From positions 186,001 through 250,000 of the forward strand of contig BLSF01000025.1 of the NCBI GenBank assembly GCA_012862575.1: DNA of 64,000 nucleotides, given 5' to 3'. The first letter of the stretch is position 1. Every line of letters begins with the position of its first letter. The notes under the pieces are model-generated. The model made no database searches and had not been told where the DNA came from. It saw only the letters and a list, made by a program, of their open reading frames with translations. Positions 19,935 through 29,963 of this stretch are shown piece by piece. Position numbers and translations under genes: made by a program. The DNA comes from Parietichytrium sp. I65-24A (lineage: Eukaryota > Sar > Bigyra > Thraustochytrida > Thraustochytriidae).

Positions 19935-21890
19935 TTAGCCACGTTTTGCTTTAATGTAGAACCGATGTGGAGCAGGGTAGCCTTCCACGGTCAGCGTCGG
20001 GTCTGCCGGATCCAGGGACTCGCGCAAGCTTGTGTTGACGGGAGCCCACTCGGTGACACGTTGCTCGTCCGTGGAGAGAACTTCAGAAAAGATCTCCTCG
20101 TGATTGATGAAATTGGCACGCTGTAGCCAGTGCTTGAGAACCGTTTTTGTGGGCAAAAAGTAAACGCCAGACATGTTTGCGTAGCGTTTCTTGGGAAACA
20201 AAGCCACGGACTCGTCCCCTGGAATTCCCTGACAATCCACGATGAGAGTTGACCCCTTGCGCATGCTCTTGTACAGATCGCGAAGCATGCCGACTGGATC
20301 AGGGGTGTGGTACAGAACCCCCAAGCAAAAGATGACGTCAAAGGTGTCGGTAAAGTGCTGCATACTGTCACCTCGCAAGAGCTCCAAGTGCAAGTTTTGT
20401 ACACCGCTAATGCGCTTAAATATGCTGAATTCCAGCCAAGCATGAGGGTTCGGATCGATGCCAACCACCGCCTTCGGACCATACTCAAGCATGCGGAACA
20501 TGTAGTACCCATTCCCGCAGCCCAAGTCACACACTATCTTGTCCTTTAGCGAAGGAAGTTGCTTCTGAATTCGCTCCCATTTCCAGTCGCTCCTCCACTC
20601 TGTGTCTATGTCAACACCAAATAGTTTGAGTGGTCCCTTCTTCCACGGCTTCAGACGGGTCAAGATGTCCAACCACTTTGCGCGCTCCTCTTCATTCAAG
20701 TCAGACGCATCTCCAATTTCTAACACAGGCTGGTCTACCTTGAGCACAGAAGCCTTCCCCTCGGGAAACTCCAAGATTGCTTTGGCGATCTCGTCAAACT
20801 CGCGGAGGGTCGGCGCACCAAGCCCACCCTTCAAAGCAAATGAATCAAGACGAGCTTGGCAGAACAGCTGAATGCGGACCGGGTCTAAAAAGTCCGCGAG
20901 ATACACTGGACACGCGTTGAAGAGCTGGTCAATATGCGGAGTGACCACTTCTGTTGGGGCCTTTGTCCCGATGCGAGCTACGAATCCCGTCTTGCGAGCC
21001 ACGAAAGTTGTGAAGTTATTCCATTTGGCGATAACTTCCACGTGCTCAAAGCCCACGGACTTGAGAGCGCTCACCAGCTCGCCGTCGGTAAATGGGATCA
21101 AAACGTTCATAAGGGCGTCCTTTTTGCGAGCAATTTCCCTTTTGGAATACCCACGCCGATACTTGAAATCTTCATAAATCCAGGTGCAAGTCTCTTGAAA
21201 CTCGGCATGATCCGATCGCACCTTTTCTGAGATAAACAAAATACCACCGTCGCATAGTCCTTGAAAGATTGAACGAAGCATGTCGTGCCTGCGAGCCACT
21301 GCGATGAACTGTAGTGTGTACGTCATCACCACCACGGAGGCGTTCTCAATCGGGAAGCCCAAAGCGTCGCCCATGTGAATTTCTACCTGATGGCCCTTCT
21401 TCTGTGCCCAGGCTAATTTCTTGTTGCATTCTTCCACCATGGCCACAGAATTATCCACCCCAACAAAATGCCCTTTCAGCTGCTTGCCATCGGGACTTGC
21501 GGCATGTTCGAATGCCCGAGCAAGCACATCAAATGTAGTTCCGGTGCTGCACCCTAGATCGTATATTTTCGTTCCTTCGCGGTAGTACCTCTCGGTCCAG
21601 TATATGCACAAGTCGGTCACCTCGCAGTACAGTGGCACGCTGCGGGAGACCATGTCATCGAACACCTTGACTACCTCGCGATTGAACTCGAATGGCTTGG
21701 GCCCATGGTAGTCGTAGATCCTGTCCACTCTTCCGCGCAGGTTCAACTCGTAGCGCGTGTCTGGGTTCGCTGCGGGGCCAAGTCTCTCTCTTGATCTATA
21801 ATACTCCCACGCCTTCAGGAGCAACGCTCCAAGTGCGCCCGAGCAGAGCGCCACCGCCGCCACTGTGGTCGCTCGCTGCTCTGACGCCAT
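19935..21890 (-). CDS. CmoA-CmoB fusion: tRNA wobble-uridine carboxymethylation enzyme with membrane anchor
   Basis: A 651-residue fusion of two bacterial tRNA-modification enzymes. CmoA makes carboxy-S-adenosylmethionine from SAM and prephenate; CmoB uses it to turn 5-hydroxyuridine-34 into cmo5U34. A hydrophobic segment (8-25) is followed by the CmoA part (about 60-300): FDDMVSRSVP, SAM motif DLGCSTG (111-117), and the SEK and GYSKREI blocks. A linker leads to the CmoB part (about 370-651): PWKKGP, then the nearly invariant IDTEWRSDWKW, second SAM motif DLGCGNG (455-461), GVLYH and EGYPAPHR. The CmoB carboxylate-binding residues of E. coli (Lys91, Tyr200, Arg315) appear as Lys418, Tyr527 and Arg643. 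The CmoA residue that I believe is Arg199 in E. coli aligns with Lys257. An upstream ATG at 22064 would add 58 residues. Intronless; likely of bacterial origin. Confidence 0.9.
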   Translation of the reverse strand: MASEQRATTVAAVALCSGALGALLLKAWEYYRSRERLGPAANPDTRYELNLRGRVDRIYDYHGPKPFEFNREVVKVFDDMVSRSVPLYCEVTDLCIYWTERYYREGTKIYDLGCSTGTTFDVLARAFEHAASPDGKQLKGHFVGVDNSVAMVEECNKKLAWAQKKGHQVEIHMGDALGFPIENASVVVMTYTLQFIAVARRHDMLRSIFQGLCDGGILFISEKVRSDHAEFQETCTWIYEDFKYRRGYSKREIARKKDALMNVLIPFTDGELVSALKSVGFEHVEVIAKWNNFTTFVARKTGFVARIGTKAPTEVVTPHIDQLFNACPVYLADFLDPVRIQLFCQARLDSFALKGGLGAPTLREFDEIAKAILEFPEGKASVLKVDQPVLEIGDASDLNEEERAKWLDILTRLKPWKKGPLKLFGVDIDTEWRSDWKWERIQKQLPSLKDKIVCDLGCGNGYYMFRMLEYGPKAVVGIDPNPHAWLEFSIFKRISGVQNLHLELLRGDSMQHFTDTFDVIFCLGVLYHTPDPVGMLRDLYKSMRKGSTLIVDCQGIPGDESVALFPKKRYANMSGVYFLPTKTVLKHWLQRANFINHEEIFSEVLSTDEQRVTEWAPVNTSLRESLDPADPTLTVEGYPAPHRFYIKAKRG

Positions 21891-22376
21891 TCCGCCAGCC
21901 TTTCTTCCTTGTCGTTCAACTGCGTCAAACGCACTGCCTTGCCTTCTCGCACAGAGCGTCCTCGAGGACACCTTTGCGTTTGCCGTGATTGGGAGGAAAA
22001 GTTGCTCTCTCCCTTCTTTTCCTGTCAATTGCCAAACGCTACGACCAACGATTTTGAATAGCACTTGCTAGTACGCATATAGACAGAGCTTCCGGAGATG
22101 ACCCTGAAAGATAAATTCGCCATGGTCAGCGAGCACGACCAGGAAATGGAGTTTCTCATACTGGTCTGGCGAGTTTCGGCTCTCGGCGCCTCGATGCGCC
22201 GGCGGCAGGTGCCATCGCAGGTCGACGAGCTGAATTACGGTCGGGTTGGACGATGAAGACGTTTCGACGACAGCCGAGCCACACCACTGTTCAGGGGATT
22301 GTGGAATTGGTTCGTGTTGCTGTTGGTAAAAATGACACAGATTTTTCATTCAGTTTAGGCAATACCTTCCTTTAAC
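21891..22376. other. Spacer upstream of the CmoA-CmoB gene
   Basis: The frame of the fusion gene stays open to 22064, where another ATG could begin a 58-residue Arg/Lys-containing N-terminal extension (possible organelle targeting). The rest is 3' flank of the next minus-strand gene. No separate gene seen. Confidence 0.45.
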
Positions 22377-23057
22377 TTATTCTTCAGCGTGCTCCTCGCC
22401 ATCATCTTTAATGGAAACCGCGTGCTCGCCATCATCCAGAGTCCACCTGAAGAGCTCTTTATCCTGGAATCGCTTATCAAAGTGCCCAAACATGGTGATG
22501 ATCTGGTTCCAGTCTTCGAGGTTTCCAACTTCCTTCTGGCAGAATGTACGTCGGTCCTCAGCGACGCCGTCCCAGGTGAAGCTGTAAAACATGTAAAAGG
22601 CCTTTGCAGTTCGGCGCAGGTTCTTGGTCTTCACATCATATAGTCCATCCCAGATCTTGCCCTTGAAACGGCCTTTGTTGACCACCTCGAAGAGCTCTGC
22701 GCATGCGCGGATGCAGTCAATGTACTCTGACAATACTGTCCTAGCAGCAAGTGGTTTGCGTTCGACGTAGTCCTTGTTGCTGTTCCAAGCATCGTTCCAA
22801 TCCCTGCCGCTGATGAACTCGCTCTTGTCATCGACCTTGGCGCGCTTGCTGATGAAAAGATCTTGTACTTGGTGCACGTTCACATCATCGCAAACCTCTT
22901 TGAGCTGTTTCCTCTTCTCGTCGAACTGGCGGGCCTCCGCTTGCGACTTGGAATAAAGCTGCGCCACCAGGGCGATAAGGACGGTCGCGATGGCCGTCAC
23001 CACCGACGTGGCGGTGTTGAGCGACTCGAGCGTAAGCTCACCCTCCGCGGACGACAT
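22377..23057 (-). CDS. Small single-pass membrane protein of unknown function
   Basis: A 226-residue protein that I do not recognise. It begins MSSAEGEL and has one hydrophobic segment at about 12-33, followed by a charged, mostly helical domain rich in Lys, Asp, Glu and aromatic residues (for example FYMFYSFTWDGVAEDRR). It ends in an acidic tail (DDGEEHAEE). The layout resembles a tail of a membrane-tethered cytosolic domain. Codon use and composition look like a real gene, and the frame is uninterrupted. The frame can be extended 14 codons upstream to 23099. The neighbour on the same strand is the CmoA-CmoB gene, 490 bp downstream; nothing links their functions. Confidence 0.65.
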   Translation of the reverse strand: MSSAEGELTLESLNTATSVVTAIATVLIALVAQLYSKSQAEARQFDEKRKQLKEVCDDVNVHQVQDLFISKRAKVDDKSEFISGRDWNDAWNSNKDYVERKPLAARTVLSEYIDCIRACAELFEVVNKGRFKGKIWDGLYDVKTKNLRRTAKAFYMFYSFTWDGVAEDRRTFCQKEVGNLEDWNQIITMFGHFDKRFQDKELFRWTLDDGEHAVSIKDDGEEHAEE

Positions 23058-24387
23058 GTTTGCGAACAGGCAAGTGGAAGAAATACACAGTCCCGACACC
23101 CTCGTTCACCCTGCTCCGCTGTTGCTGTTGCGGGTCTGCTGCGAGCCCAGAATTTAAGTGTTCGAGTCGATAGATCTTCCTCAAGGGCCTCGTGTGCCTT
23201 ACTAACATGGCCATACTAACTTAATACCCACCCACGTTGACGGAGTAAATAGCCCCCCAAGGTGTGTGCACGCACTGTACAGAGTCATGTCTAGACTTTC
23301 GACTGGAAAGCAGGAGTGTGTCGGAAGGCAGACTGACAAGACTGACAGTGAGTTGTGGCCACAGCCTGTGAGACGCTTGATATCGCTTGATGAGATTCCG
23401 AGCCAAATCTAGAGCAGCAGGTAGCAGGGCTCGTAACTCCGTACCCACGCTACCACGCGCAATGTGCGCATTGTTGTGTAATGAGCTGTTCACGATCCAT
23501 CAGTTCCGGCTCTTCATTGGATGCCAATGCGAAGAGCTAGACGTGGAGATGGTCATGATCCAGTTTCTTCCTCGCCATGCATTTCTCCACGCAAAGCATG
23601 TTCGCGGAATGAGGGGTTCGCCGCACCATTGCAAGATGACTAGCAACCACCCTCCCAAGAGTTGGCAGTATTGGTACATCAAAGCCGCAGCTCGCGTTCT
23701 CTGCCAAGGTCATGTGATTCACATGTCATTGATTGATGATTTGGAAGTTTGCATTCGTTGTCGTTTCTTCGAACTTGAACAATGGCTTGAACAGCTTGAA
23801 CATCGGATGGCTCTTTGGAAACTTATCGTGCCAGGTAATTTACTTGTACTACTGTTAGTGAGAAAATCCAAACCATCAAGGGGTGCACACCACGATGCCA
23901 AGATTTATATGTAAGCCTCTTAGTAGGTCGGTGCACACTGTAAACTGAACCGTGACTTTTATTACCTACACTCTTACCAGTTGCACCTTTTCATGTACAT
24001 ATCCAGTGGCACAACATTAACAGGCCACGCGAGTCTTGCTCTCTCATTTTCGTTCCGCACTGGCTGCTCTGCGAACATTCACTCGTACGCGATCACTCAC
24101 GTAGCTGCAGTTGGAACCCAGGGAACAAAAGAGAGCTTTTTCAAGAGCCTCTCTTGACTGGCTGGGAGCGCACCCCAGCTGCGATACCCCCCCCAGCCGC
24201 TCGTTAATCCTCCTATCATCACTACTACCACACTTTCGCGGACAGTCGCCCCCTGCCCCCCCTTTGATCCCCTCCACTTACCCAACTTCACCTCTTGCAA
24301 GAAACCTCACACAACGCCGACTGTGCCCCGCAAAATCCCGCAAATCGAAAAGTGTCCGCGGACGGACGGACCATCATCACGCGGAGG
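23058..24387. other. 1.3-kb spacer before transportin, no gene seen
   Basis: This is the divergent interval between a minus-strand gene and the plus-strand transportin gene, so it should hold two promoters. Open frames exist (23387-23914, +) but lack motifs and have shadow-like composition. C-runs near 24188 and 24249-24261 lie upstream of transportin. No tRNA or other RNA gene was recognised. Confidence 0.45.
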
Positions 24388-27153
24388 ATGGCGCAGAACT
24401 GGACTCCCGCGCAGGATAGCCTGCGCGAAGTGTCCGACCTCCTTCGGCAGAGCGTGGAGGCGAGCAGCAACAACGCCGCGAGGCAGCAGGTGGCCCGCAG
24501 AGTGGACCAGCTGTGCCGCGAAAGCCAGTTCAGCAAGTACCTCGCTGCGGTGGTGGCCAGCGACGAACTGGAGGAACCTGTGCGGTACGTGGGCGCGCTG
24601 GTTCTGCTCAAGGCGCTGCGCGTGGGGCTGGCGTTGGGCGTGCTGAGTAGAGAGGACCTGGAGTATGTCAAGGCAGTGGTGGTGCGGGCGCTAGCGGACA
24701 GGAGCAAGAGCGTGCGAAAGGCGGCGAGCAGCATCGCGTCGGCGGTGTACTCTAGCAATGCACCTAACGCGGCAGTGTGGCCGGAGCTGGCGCAATTTAT
24801 CTGCCAAGCGCTGAGGCAGAATGAGAACATGAACGCGTTTGACTCGGCGTTCATGACTCTGGAGCACATGTGCGAGGATGGCGCAGAGCAGCTCTGCCAG
24901 CCCGTGGACCAGACCGGTCAGGCTTATGTTGCGGCGTTCCTGCCGATCGTTTTGGAGAACTTTAGGAACCCTCTGGCGCAGTACAGGGCCAAAGCCGTGA
25001 GCTGCCTGAATTTGCTCATGGCCAACATCCTGCCGATGGAGATCTCCTCGCGAGCTGAAGATGTTCTGAGGGGCCTAGCGTTCTTGTCCGAAGATCCCGA
25101 CGCTGATGTGAAGCGCGAAGTGTGCCTTGGTCTTAGTTCACTTTTGGAACACCGCGCGGACATTGTGGTGCCCGAACTGAACAATGTCATCTCGTTCGTG
25201 CTGCCTGCCATCGACCACGAAGACGATGGGGTGGCCAAGGAAGCTATTAACTTTTTCACGACCATGGCATCTCAGAATATGGCGATGGACGCTCTTGGCC
25301 CATACTTGACAGACCTACTCCCCCTATTGTTCAAGCGTTCGATATACACAGAAGAGGACCTCGATATGCTTGGAACCGAGGAGGAAAATCATGCCTCGAT
25401 TCCTGATAAACCTTCGGGCGTACGTCCAATTCATCACGCTGGTATCGGCGCACGCGGCGGAAAATCATCTGGCGGGAACAGAGACGATGGGGACGATGAA
25501 CAGTTTGATGCTCAGAGCGACGATGGGGAGCAGGAAGAGGAGTTTTCGGATGTATGGACCGTCCGAAAGGAGGCTGGGGTCTGCTTAACTTCGCTGAGTT
25601 CGATTGCGACTGATATGGTGGTGGCTGACATCATTTTGCCCCTTTTGCAGGAGCGTCTTGCGCCAAACCAGCCCAGCCTGGTGCGCGAGGGTGCTTTAAT
25701 GGCACTGTCATGTCTCTCAGACGCCATTGCGGAGACCGATCGCGTGCCAGAAATCGTCACGTATCTACTGGGCCAGGCTAAAGCTCCAGAGTTCTATTTG
25801 CGTATGATTGCGGTCTTCACAATTGGCAAGTTTTCAGGAAGTCTTTGCGATCTCTACTCGAACGACGACTCCCTCAAACAGCTATTTCGCGAGTGCGTAA
25901 GTACCATCACTATGGCAACGAGCGATTCCAATAAATTGGTTCAAGTGTACGCGCTCAACAACCTGGCGTACTTTGCTGAATCAGCCGGAGCCATGATGGA
26001 CGGCTTCATAGAAGAGATTGCAGAGGTTCTGGTTCGCAACTTTCCGGGCTACCAGACGAAGGCTAAGATCGCAGCATGGGACACGTTCGGAAGCTTGTTC
26101 AGTTCGTCTGCAGGAATGGCCGAACCGAAAATACTCAACAAAGTTGTCCCAGTCCTTTGGAGTAATTACCAGACCTTTGATGAAAGAGATAATATGCTTT
26201 TGCAGTGCATGGAGACCTGGGGAACAATCGTGAAATCGGCGGGCCCAACTGTGGCTGAATTGTGCCGGCCATTGTATGAGCGCGTCACTCACTACATTGA
26301 GGAGACGGTTATGTTTTTGACATCTTATGAGAGCATGGGGATGACCTCCGATGACATTGACAGAGAATTTATGCTGTGCGGCCTGGAGCTCTTGTCGTGC
26401 TTTGCTGAGGGCTTGAAAGACCAGACTGGTCAGCTTATTGATTTTTCTCAATTCAAGTTCTTGTTTGAGGAGCTTTTGAAGGACGACGATGAGGAAACCC
26501 GCGAGGTTATTTTTGCATTGTGCGGAGATTTCGCGTCAGCGTGCCCTAAAGATTTTGCGCCGCTCATGGTCCCTGCTCTCAAGGCTATGCTTCCGTTCTT
26601 GTATGATCCAGACCAAGGAGTCAACATCACCATCAACGCCGTATGGGCAGTTGGTCAGATTGTCATGAAGATGGAGTCCAACTTTAGGGAGGCCTCTGAG
26701 CCTGTAGCCAATAAGATTGCGCTTTTGTTGTGTCATGAGAAGCTAGAAGACAAGATTGTTGCGAACGCAACTGTTACCTTCGCTAGGATAGGAATTTTCT
26801 GTCCAGACGTTATCGCGTCACACTTGAACGACGTGGCCACGTCTTGGACCAAGGTCATGCCTTCAATTCTCGAAGATGAGTACATCGATGATGATGAGAA
26901 GAGCGATCTATTGCGTGGAGTGGCTGCAGTTGTGGAGGTCAACCCTGCCGGTTTTGGTCGATCGTTTTCTCATTTGTGCATGGCCACAACACACGCCGTC
27001 CATCTTTCCGCGGAGGTGGCTCCCTTGATGCGTAATGTACTGGACAAAATCAAACAGACCTTGGTTGCCAGCGGCCAATGGCAGCGCGTATACGGCTCGC
27101 TCAACGCAACCCTGAGGAAAGACCTGGAGAGGATGCACGTTCTCTCACAATAG
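24388..27153 (+). CDS. Transportin (importin beta-2/karyopherin beta-2 family)
   Basis: A 921-residue HEAT-repeat nuclear import receptor of the transportin-1/Kap104 type, which carries PY-NLS cargoes such as RNA-binding proteins through the pore and releases them on RanGTP. The N-terminal NWTPAQDSL matches the family W-x-P opening, and the first repeats hold the Ran-binding region. The hallmark is the long acidic loop between HEAT repeats at about 370-425: EEDLDMLGTEEE, then IPDKPSGVRP and a run of Asp/Glu, ending in DVWTVRKEA, as in transportin-1. The C-terminal arch ends in a short basic tail. Length is slightly above the usual ~890. The ATG at 24388 is chosen because it directly precedes the conserved start; an open frame begins 31 codons earlier with no conservation. 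No intron seen. Confidence 0.92.
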   Translation: MAQNWTPAQDSLREVSDLLRQSVEASSNNAARQQVARRVDQLCRESQFSKYLAAVVASDELEEPVRYVGALVLLKALRVGLALGVLSREDLEYVKAVVVRALADRSKSVRKAASSIASAVYSSNAPNAAVWPELAQFICQALRQNENMNAFDSAFMTLEHMCEDGAEQLCQPVDQTGQAYVAAFLPIVLENFRNPLAQYRAKAVSCLNLLMANILPMEISSRAEDVLRGLAFLSEDPDADVKREVCLGLSSLLEHRADIVVPELNNVISFVLPAIDHEDDGVAKEAINFFTTMASQNMAMDALGPYLTDLLPLLFKRSIYTEEDLDMLGTEEENHASIPDKPSGVRPIHHAGIGARGGKSSGGNRDDGDDEQFDAQSDDGEQEEEFSDVWTVRKEAGVCLTSLSSIATDMVVADIILPLLQERLAPNQPSLVREGALMALSCLSDAIAETDRVPEIVTYLLGQAKAPEFYLRMIAVFTIGKFSGSLCDLYSNDDSLKQLFRECVSTITMATSDSNKLVQVYALNNLAYFAESAGAMMDGFIEEIAEVLVRNFPGYQTKAKIAAWDTFGSLFSSSAGMAEPKILNKVVPVLWSNYQTFDERDNMLLQCMETWGTIVKSAGPTVAELCRPLYERVTHYIEETVMFLTSYESMGMTSDDIDREFMLCGLELLSCFAEGLKDQTGQLIDFSQFKFLFEELLKDDDEETREVIFALCGDFASACPKDFAPLMVPALKAMLPFLYDPDQGVNITINAVWAVGQIVMKMESNFREASEPVANKIALLLCHEKLEDKIVANATVTFARIGIFCPDVIASHLNDVATSWTKVMPSILEDEYIDDDEKSDLLRGVAAVVEVNPAGFGRSFSHLCMATTHAVHLSAEVAPLMRNVLDKIKQTLVASGQWQRVYGSLNATLRKDLERMHVLSQ

Positions 27154-27392
27154 ATAGATTGGAATTGTGCGTTCTGTAGATGACATTTTTTGCTGTTCTA
27201 TTTCTATTTTATTTTTCTCTTGCGCGGGAAATATTTGCGTGCATTTTTCTCTCTGAAATTCCAGGCAGAATATACATATATGAATATGATTTACCGACGT
27301 GCTAGCATTGACCAAGAAGGATACGCATGTCCGCTAATCGTTTTTTGAGGAGGGAAAGGAGTGCCACGGGACATTGGAAGAGGAATGTGGGT
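27154..27392. other. Convergent 3' spacer after transportin
   Basis: A short AT-rich interval between the stop of transportin and the stop of the lipid kinase. T-rich runs at 27185-27225 fit 3' untranslated sequence. No gene. Confidence 0.5.
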
Positions 27393-28870
27393 TTATGCTC
27401 TTGCGCCGTGCAATTCTGTTTGCGAAAATTTTGCGAGAGACAGTGCGCCAAAGCTAAACATGATGCCAGCGACAACCAAAGCCAAGTTTCTTCCTGACAC
27501 GACTGAAGTGGAGACTTCGTTCTCTCCAAGCTTCTCGGCGCATTTTTGCTGCAGTTGGTGGCGAAATGCGAAATACTTCGTTTCCGGCGGAGGGTTTCGC
27601 TGCAACCACTTGTACGCGTATGGAGTGATGGGCCTCTCATAGTAAAAACGATCAGGAAGCCTGTCTGGAAACTCCTTGTCTGCGATTATCCTCCAGGCTT
27701 TCGAGACATGAGTAACTTGGAGGTTTCGTCCCCCTTCAACTGGGTCCCCATCGAGGCAGACCCCAATATTACCAACGCTCTGCTCCCATGTAACCTTTGA
27801 GACGTTGACGTTGTTTTCCATGACGGTGGCGAACCCGCTCATGAATTCAAACGCTATGCCCAGATTACACGATGAAAGATTAGTACACGAAGAGGAAGCG
27901 CATGTATTGGAAAACGGAAAGAAGACTTACGTGGTGAAAGACTTGACATCATTCGTCTAAAGCCGGGAAACGCTTTCATTGTGATGTACGAAACCCATGT
28001 CGAGTCAGGAGTCAGTGTGGCGTTGTACGGGTCGCGCTGGGATATCACGAGCATGAAAAAATCGTCCGTGACCTTAATCGGGTCAGAGCCGTCTCGTGGC
28101 CAAAGCGTGAGCGTCCCAGACACGGCTGTATGCTTTGGGTTCATGCACGCCTTGACTATGTTGTACATGATGCCAAAGAATGGGCCGAGAGTTGTATGCC
28201 TCCACTCCTGCGCACCCTTCGCGGGCTCGTCTGATATCGAGGTCAGTTTAGAAAGTTCGTGTCAGTGTATATATCAGAAAAGGTTTTATGGAGCAGAGTT
28301 GTCCTCAAACTTCACTTACAACCGATTCCCAAGTAAATCGCCTCAAAGCACAGGCAGTCAATCTGGCCAGAGTCATCATTGACCTTCATGAGTGGTTGGC
28401 TACGATACGATTTGGCCGCAAGCTTGGCCGCAAGCTCGCTCGACTCTGGCAACCTTCCGCAGTGGAAATAATTATTCATTGTTCCCTGTGACAACAGCGC
28501 CAAGTAGGTTGAATCAAGCTTGCCGCAATCCTGCCAATCATGACAAATTCGAAACAGCCTTTGGCGTCAGGGGCTCGCCTGTTCATAGGCGCAGAGAGTT
28601 TGCAAGCGCTCAGCCACTTACCACCAGTCCATCCATAGTCTCATGAATCGTCCCATCGCCTCCCACCGCGACGAGACCGTACCCCTGCTCCGCGTAGGTT
28701 TTCGCAAGCTCGCGCGCATGCCCGCTGCGTTCTGTCAAGACCATCCCAACGTCCAGCTCAAGCTCCCTCGCCCGTGGGAAGAATTCTCGCTCAAGCACAG
28801 CCTCCGCGTCCTTCTTGCCGGACACCGGGCAGCATATCACCATCCACTTGGTCGGCCACGCCATTTCCAT
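27393..28870 (-). CDS. Sphingosine/diacylglycerol kinase-like lipid kinase, four exons
   Basis: Exons, in gene order: 28622-28870, 28320-28530, 27931-28230 and 27393-27853, giving 406 residues. The three introns (91, 89 and 77 nt) all begin GTAAGT and keep the frame. The protein opens with a beta strand and an NPxSG-like loop (CCPVSGKK), then has the nucleotide-binding GGDGT (70-74) and a downstream GTMNN block that matches the conserved GTxND/GTxNx of the DAGK catalytic family. The C-terminal lobe has the sphingosine-kinase-type LDGDPVEG. A hydrophobic segment near the end (VAGIMFSFGALSLAKF) could anchor it in a membrane. Such enzymes phosphorylate sphingoid bases or diacylglycerol. I cannot tell which lipid is used. 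The frame upstream to 28897 lacks an ATG, so 28870 is the first ATG. Confidence 0.85.
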
Positions 28871-28985
28871 CTCTCCACAATCTTGCTCCAGCGCCACGCT
28901 TCACAATTTCCAATCGTTATGGGACTGCTGCTCAGGCTCGTTCACTGCCGCATTCACTTGACTGTCAGCCCAATCTCATCTCCAA

Positions 28986-29011
28986 TCTCTCTCTCTCTCT
29001 CTCTCTCTCTT
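28986..29011. repeat. (TC)n microsatellite
   Basis: About 13 uninterrupted TC units in the upstream flank of the lipid-kinase gene. Confidence 0.88.
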
Positions 29012-29332
29012 CTTTTCACACACCTCCCACATCTTTCTATACTTAACAATACTTGTGACAAGCTCTGCTCTGCTCTACTCTGCTCTGCTTGCCAACGCTC
29101 CTTCATCTGGACGAAACTTATATGTGTTCCATGTACACATCGGCCACGCTTCGGCGGTGTCTTGGCAACTATGTACCGGTATGTGCCTCGCAGTGGGGTG
29201 GAACTTATGGAGCGGCGTAGAGTCCTCGTAAGCGTCGTTGTCCTATCTTCTGCTGCTACGCGAGCTCGTACGTTGGATTGCTAAGGCAGGGGAGTCGCGC
29301 TTGACACTCGAGTCTCCGTCTTGCAGGCGCTG

Positions 29333-29357
29333 CTTTCTTTCTTTCTTTCTTTCTTTT
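29333..29357. repeat. (TTTC)n microsatellite
   Basis: Six tandem TTTC units followed by a T-run, in intergenic DNA. Confidence 0.85.
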
Positions 29358-29963
29358 TTATTTATTCTCTTTTTCTTTCATTTGACTCGTTAATTCTTAC
29401 TATATTCCCACTTGCAGTTCAACATTTTCTTATTCTTTGTAAATATCTTCCATCCATTCATTTCTTCATTCTATCTTTGTTGAGCGATGTTGAGCATTGC
29501 AAACTCCAAGAGCGAACTTTGTTCCTTTGAGAAGAATTGGCGAGCGTGACCAAGTCACAATGGTAGTGTCGTCTGCGGCCGTGGAGAGGCTCTTGACAAG
29601 CGAGGAGCAGGAGAGCCCCGGAGTGCGCAATGCGTGATCTGACATCTCGACGAATAATCGCCAAGGTGAGAATCTGTAGTAATTGACCTCTTTGAGCTCG
29701 GAGTTCGAAAGGGGCACGACCCTGACGACATCTCCTTTGGTGACGAGGCACACCTTTATTATAATAACTTCCAAAAGCAGAAAGATAGATATGGAGACGG
29801 ATTTGAGAAGAATGTTTGAATAAAAGCATGATTTTGTGATCAATCAGAGTTATTTTCACGTTTCGAGTCCCGGATCCCGTCGTCCGCCGGGATGAGTCGG
29901 AACTCGAAAAGTTTGCTATGTTCAGAACGGTGTGAGTTTTTTCGTGGCCGCCATTTGTGAAAT

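Larger units (their letters stand above)
28871..29963. other. 1.1-kb spacer with CT and TTTC microsatellites
   Basis: No supported gene. It contains (TC)n at about 28986-29011, GCTCTGCTCT slippage at 29060-29085, and (TTTC)n at about 29333-29357. One TACCGGTA palindrome occurs at 29174-29181. It provides the lipid-kinase 5' flank and the 3' flank of the first DD3-3-like gene. Confidence 0.55.

Noticed and set aside
23387-23914. 175-residue plus-strand frame
   Set aside because: No motif, unusual composition, lies in a divergent promoter interval.
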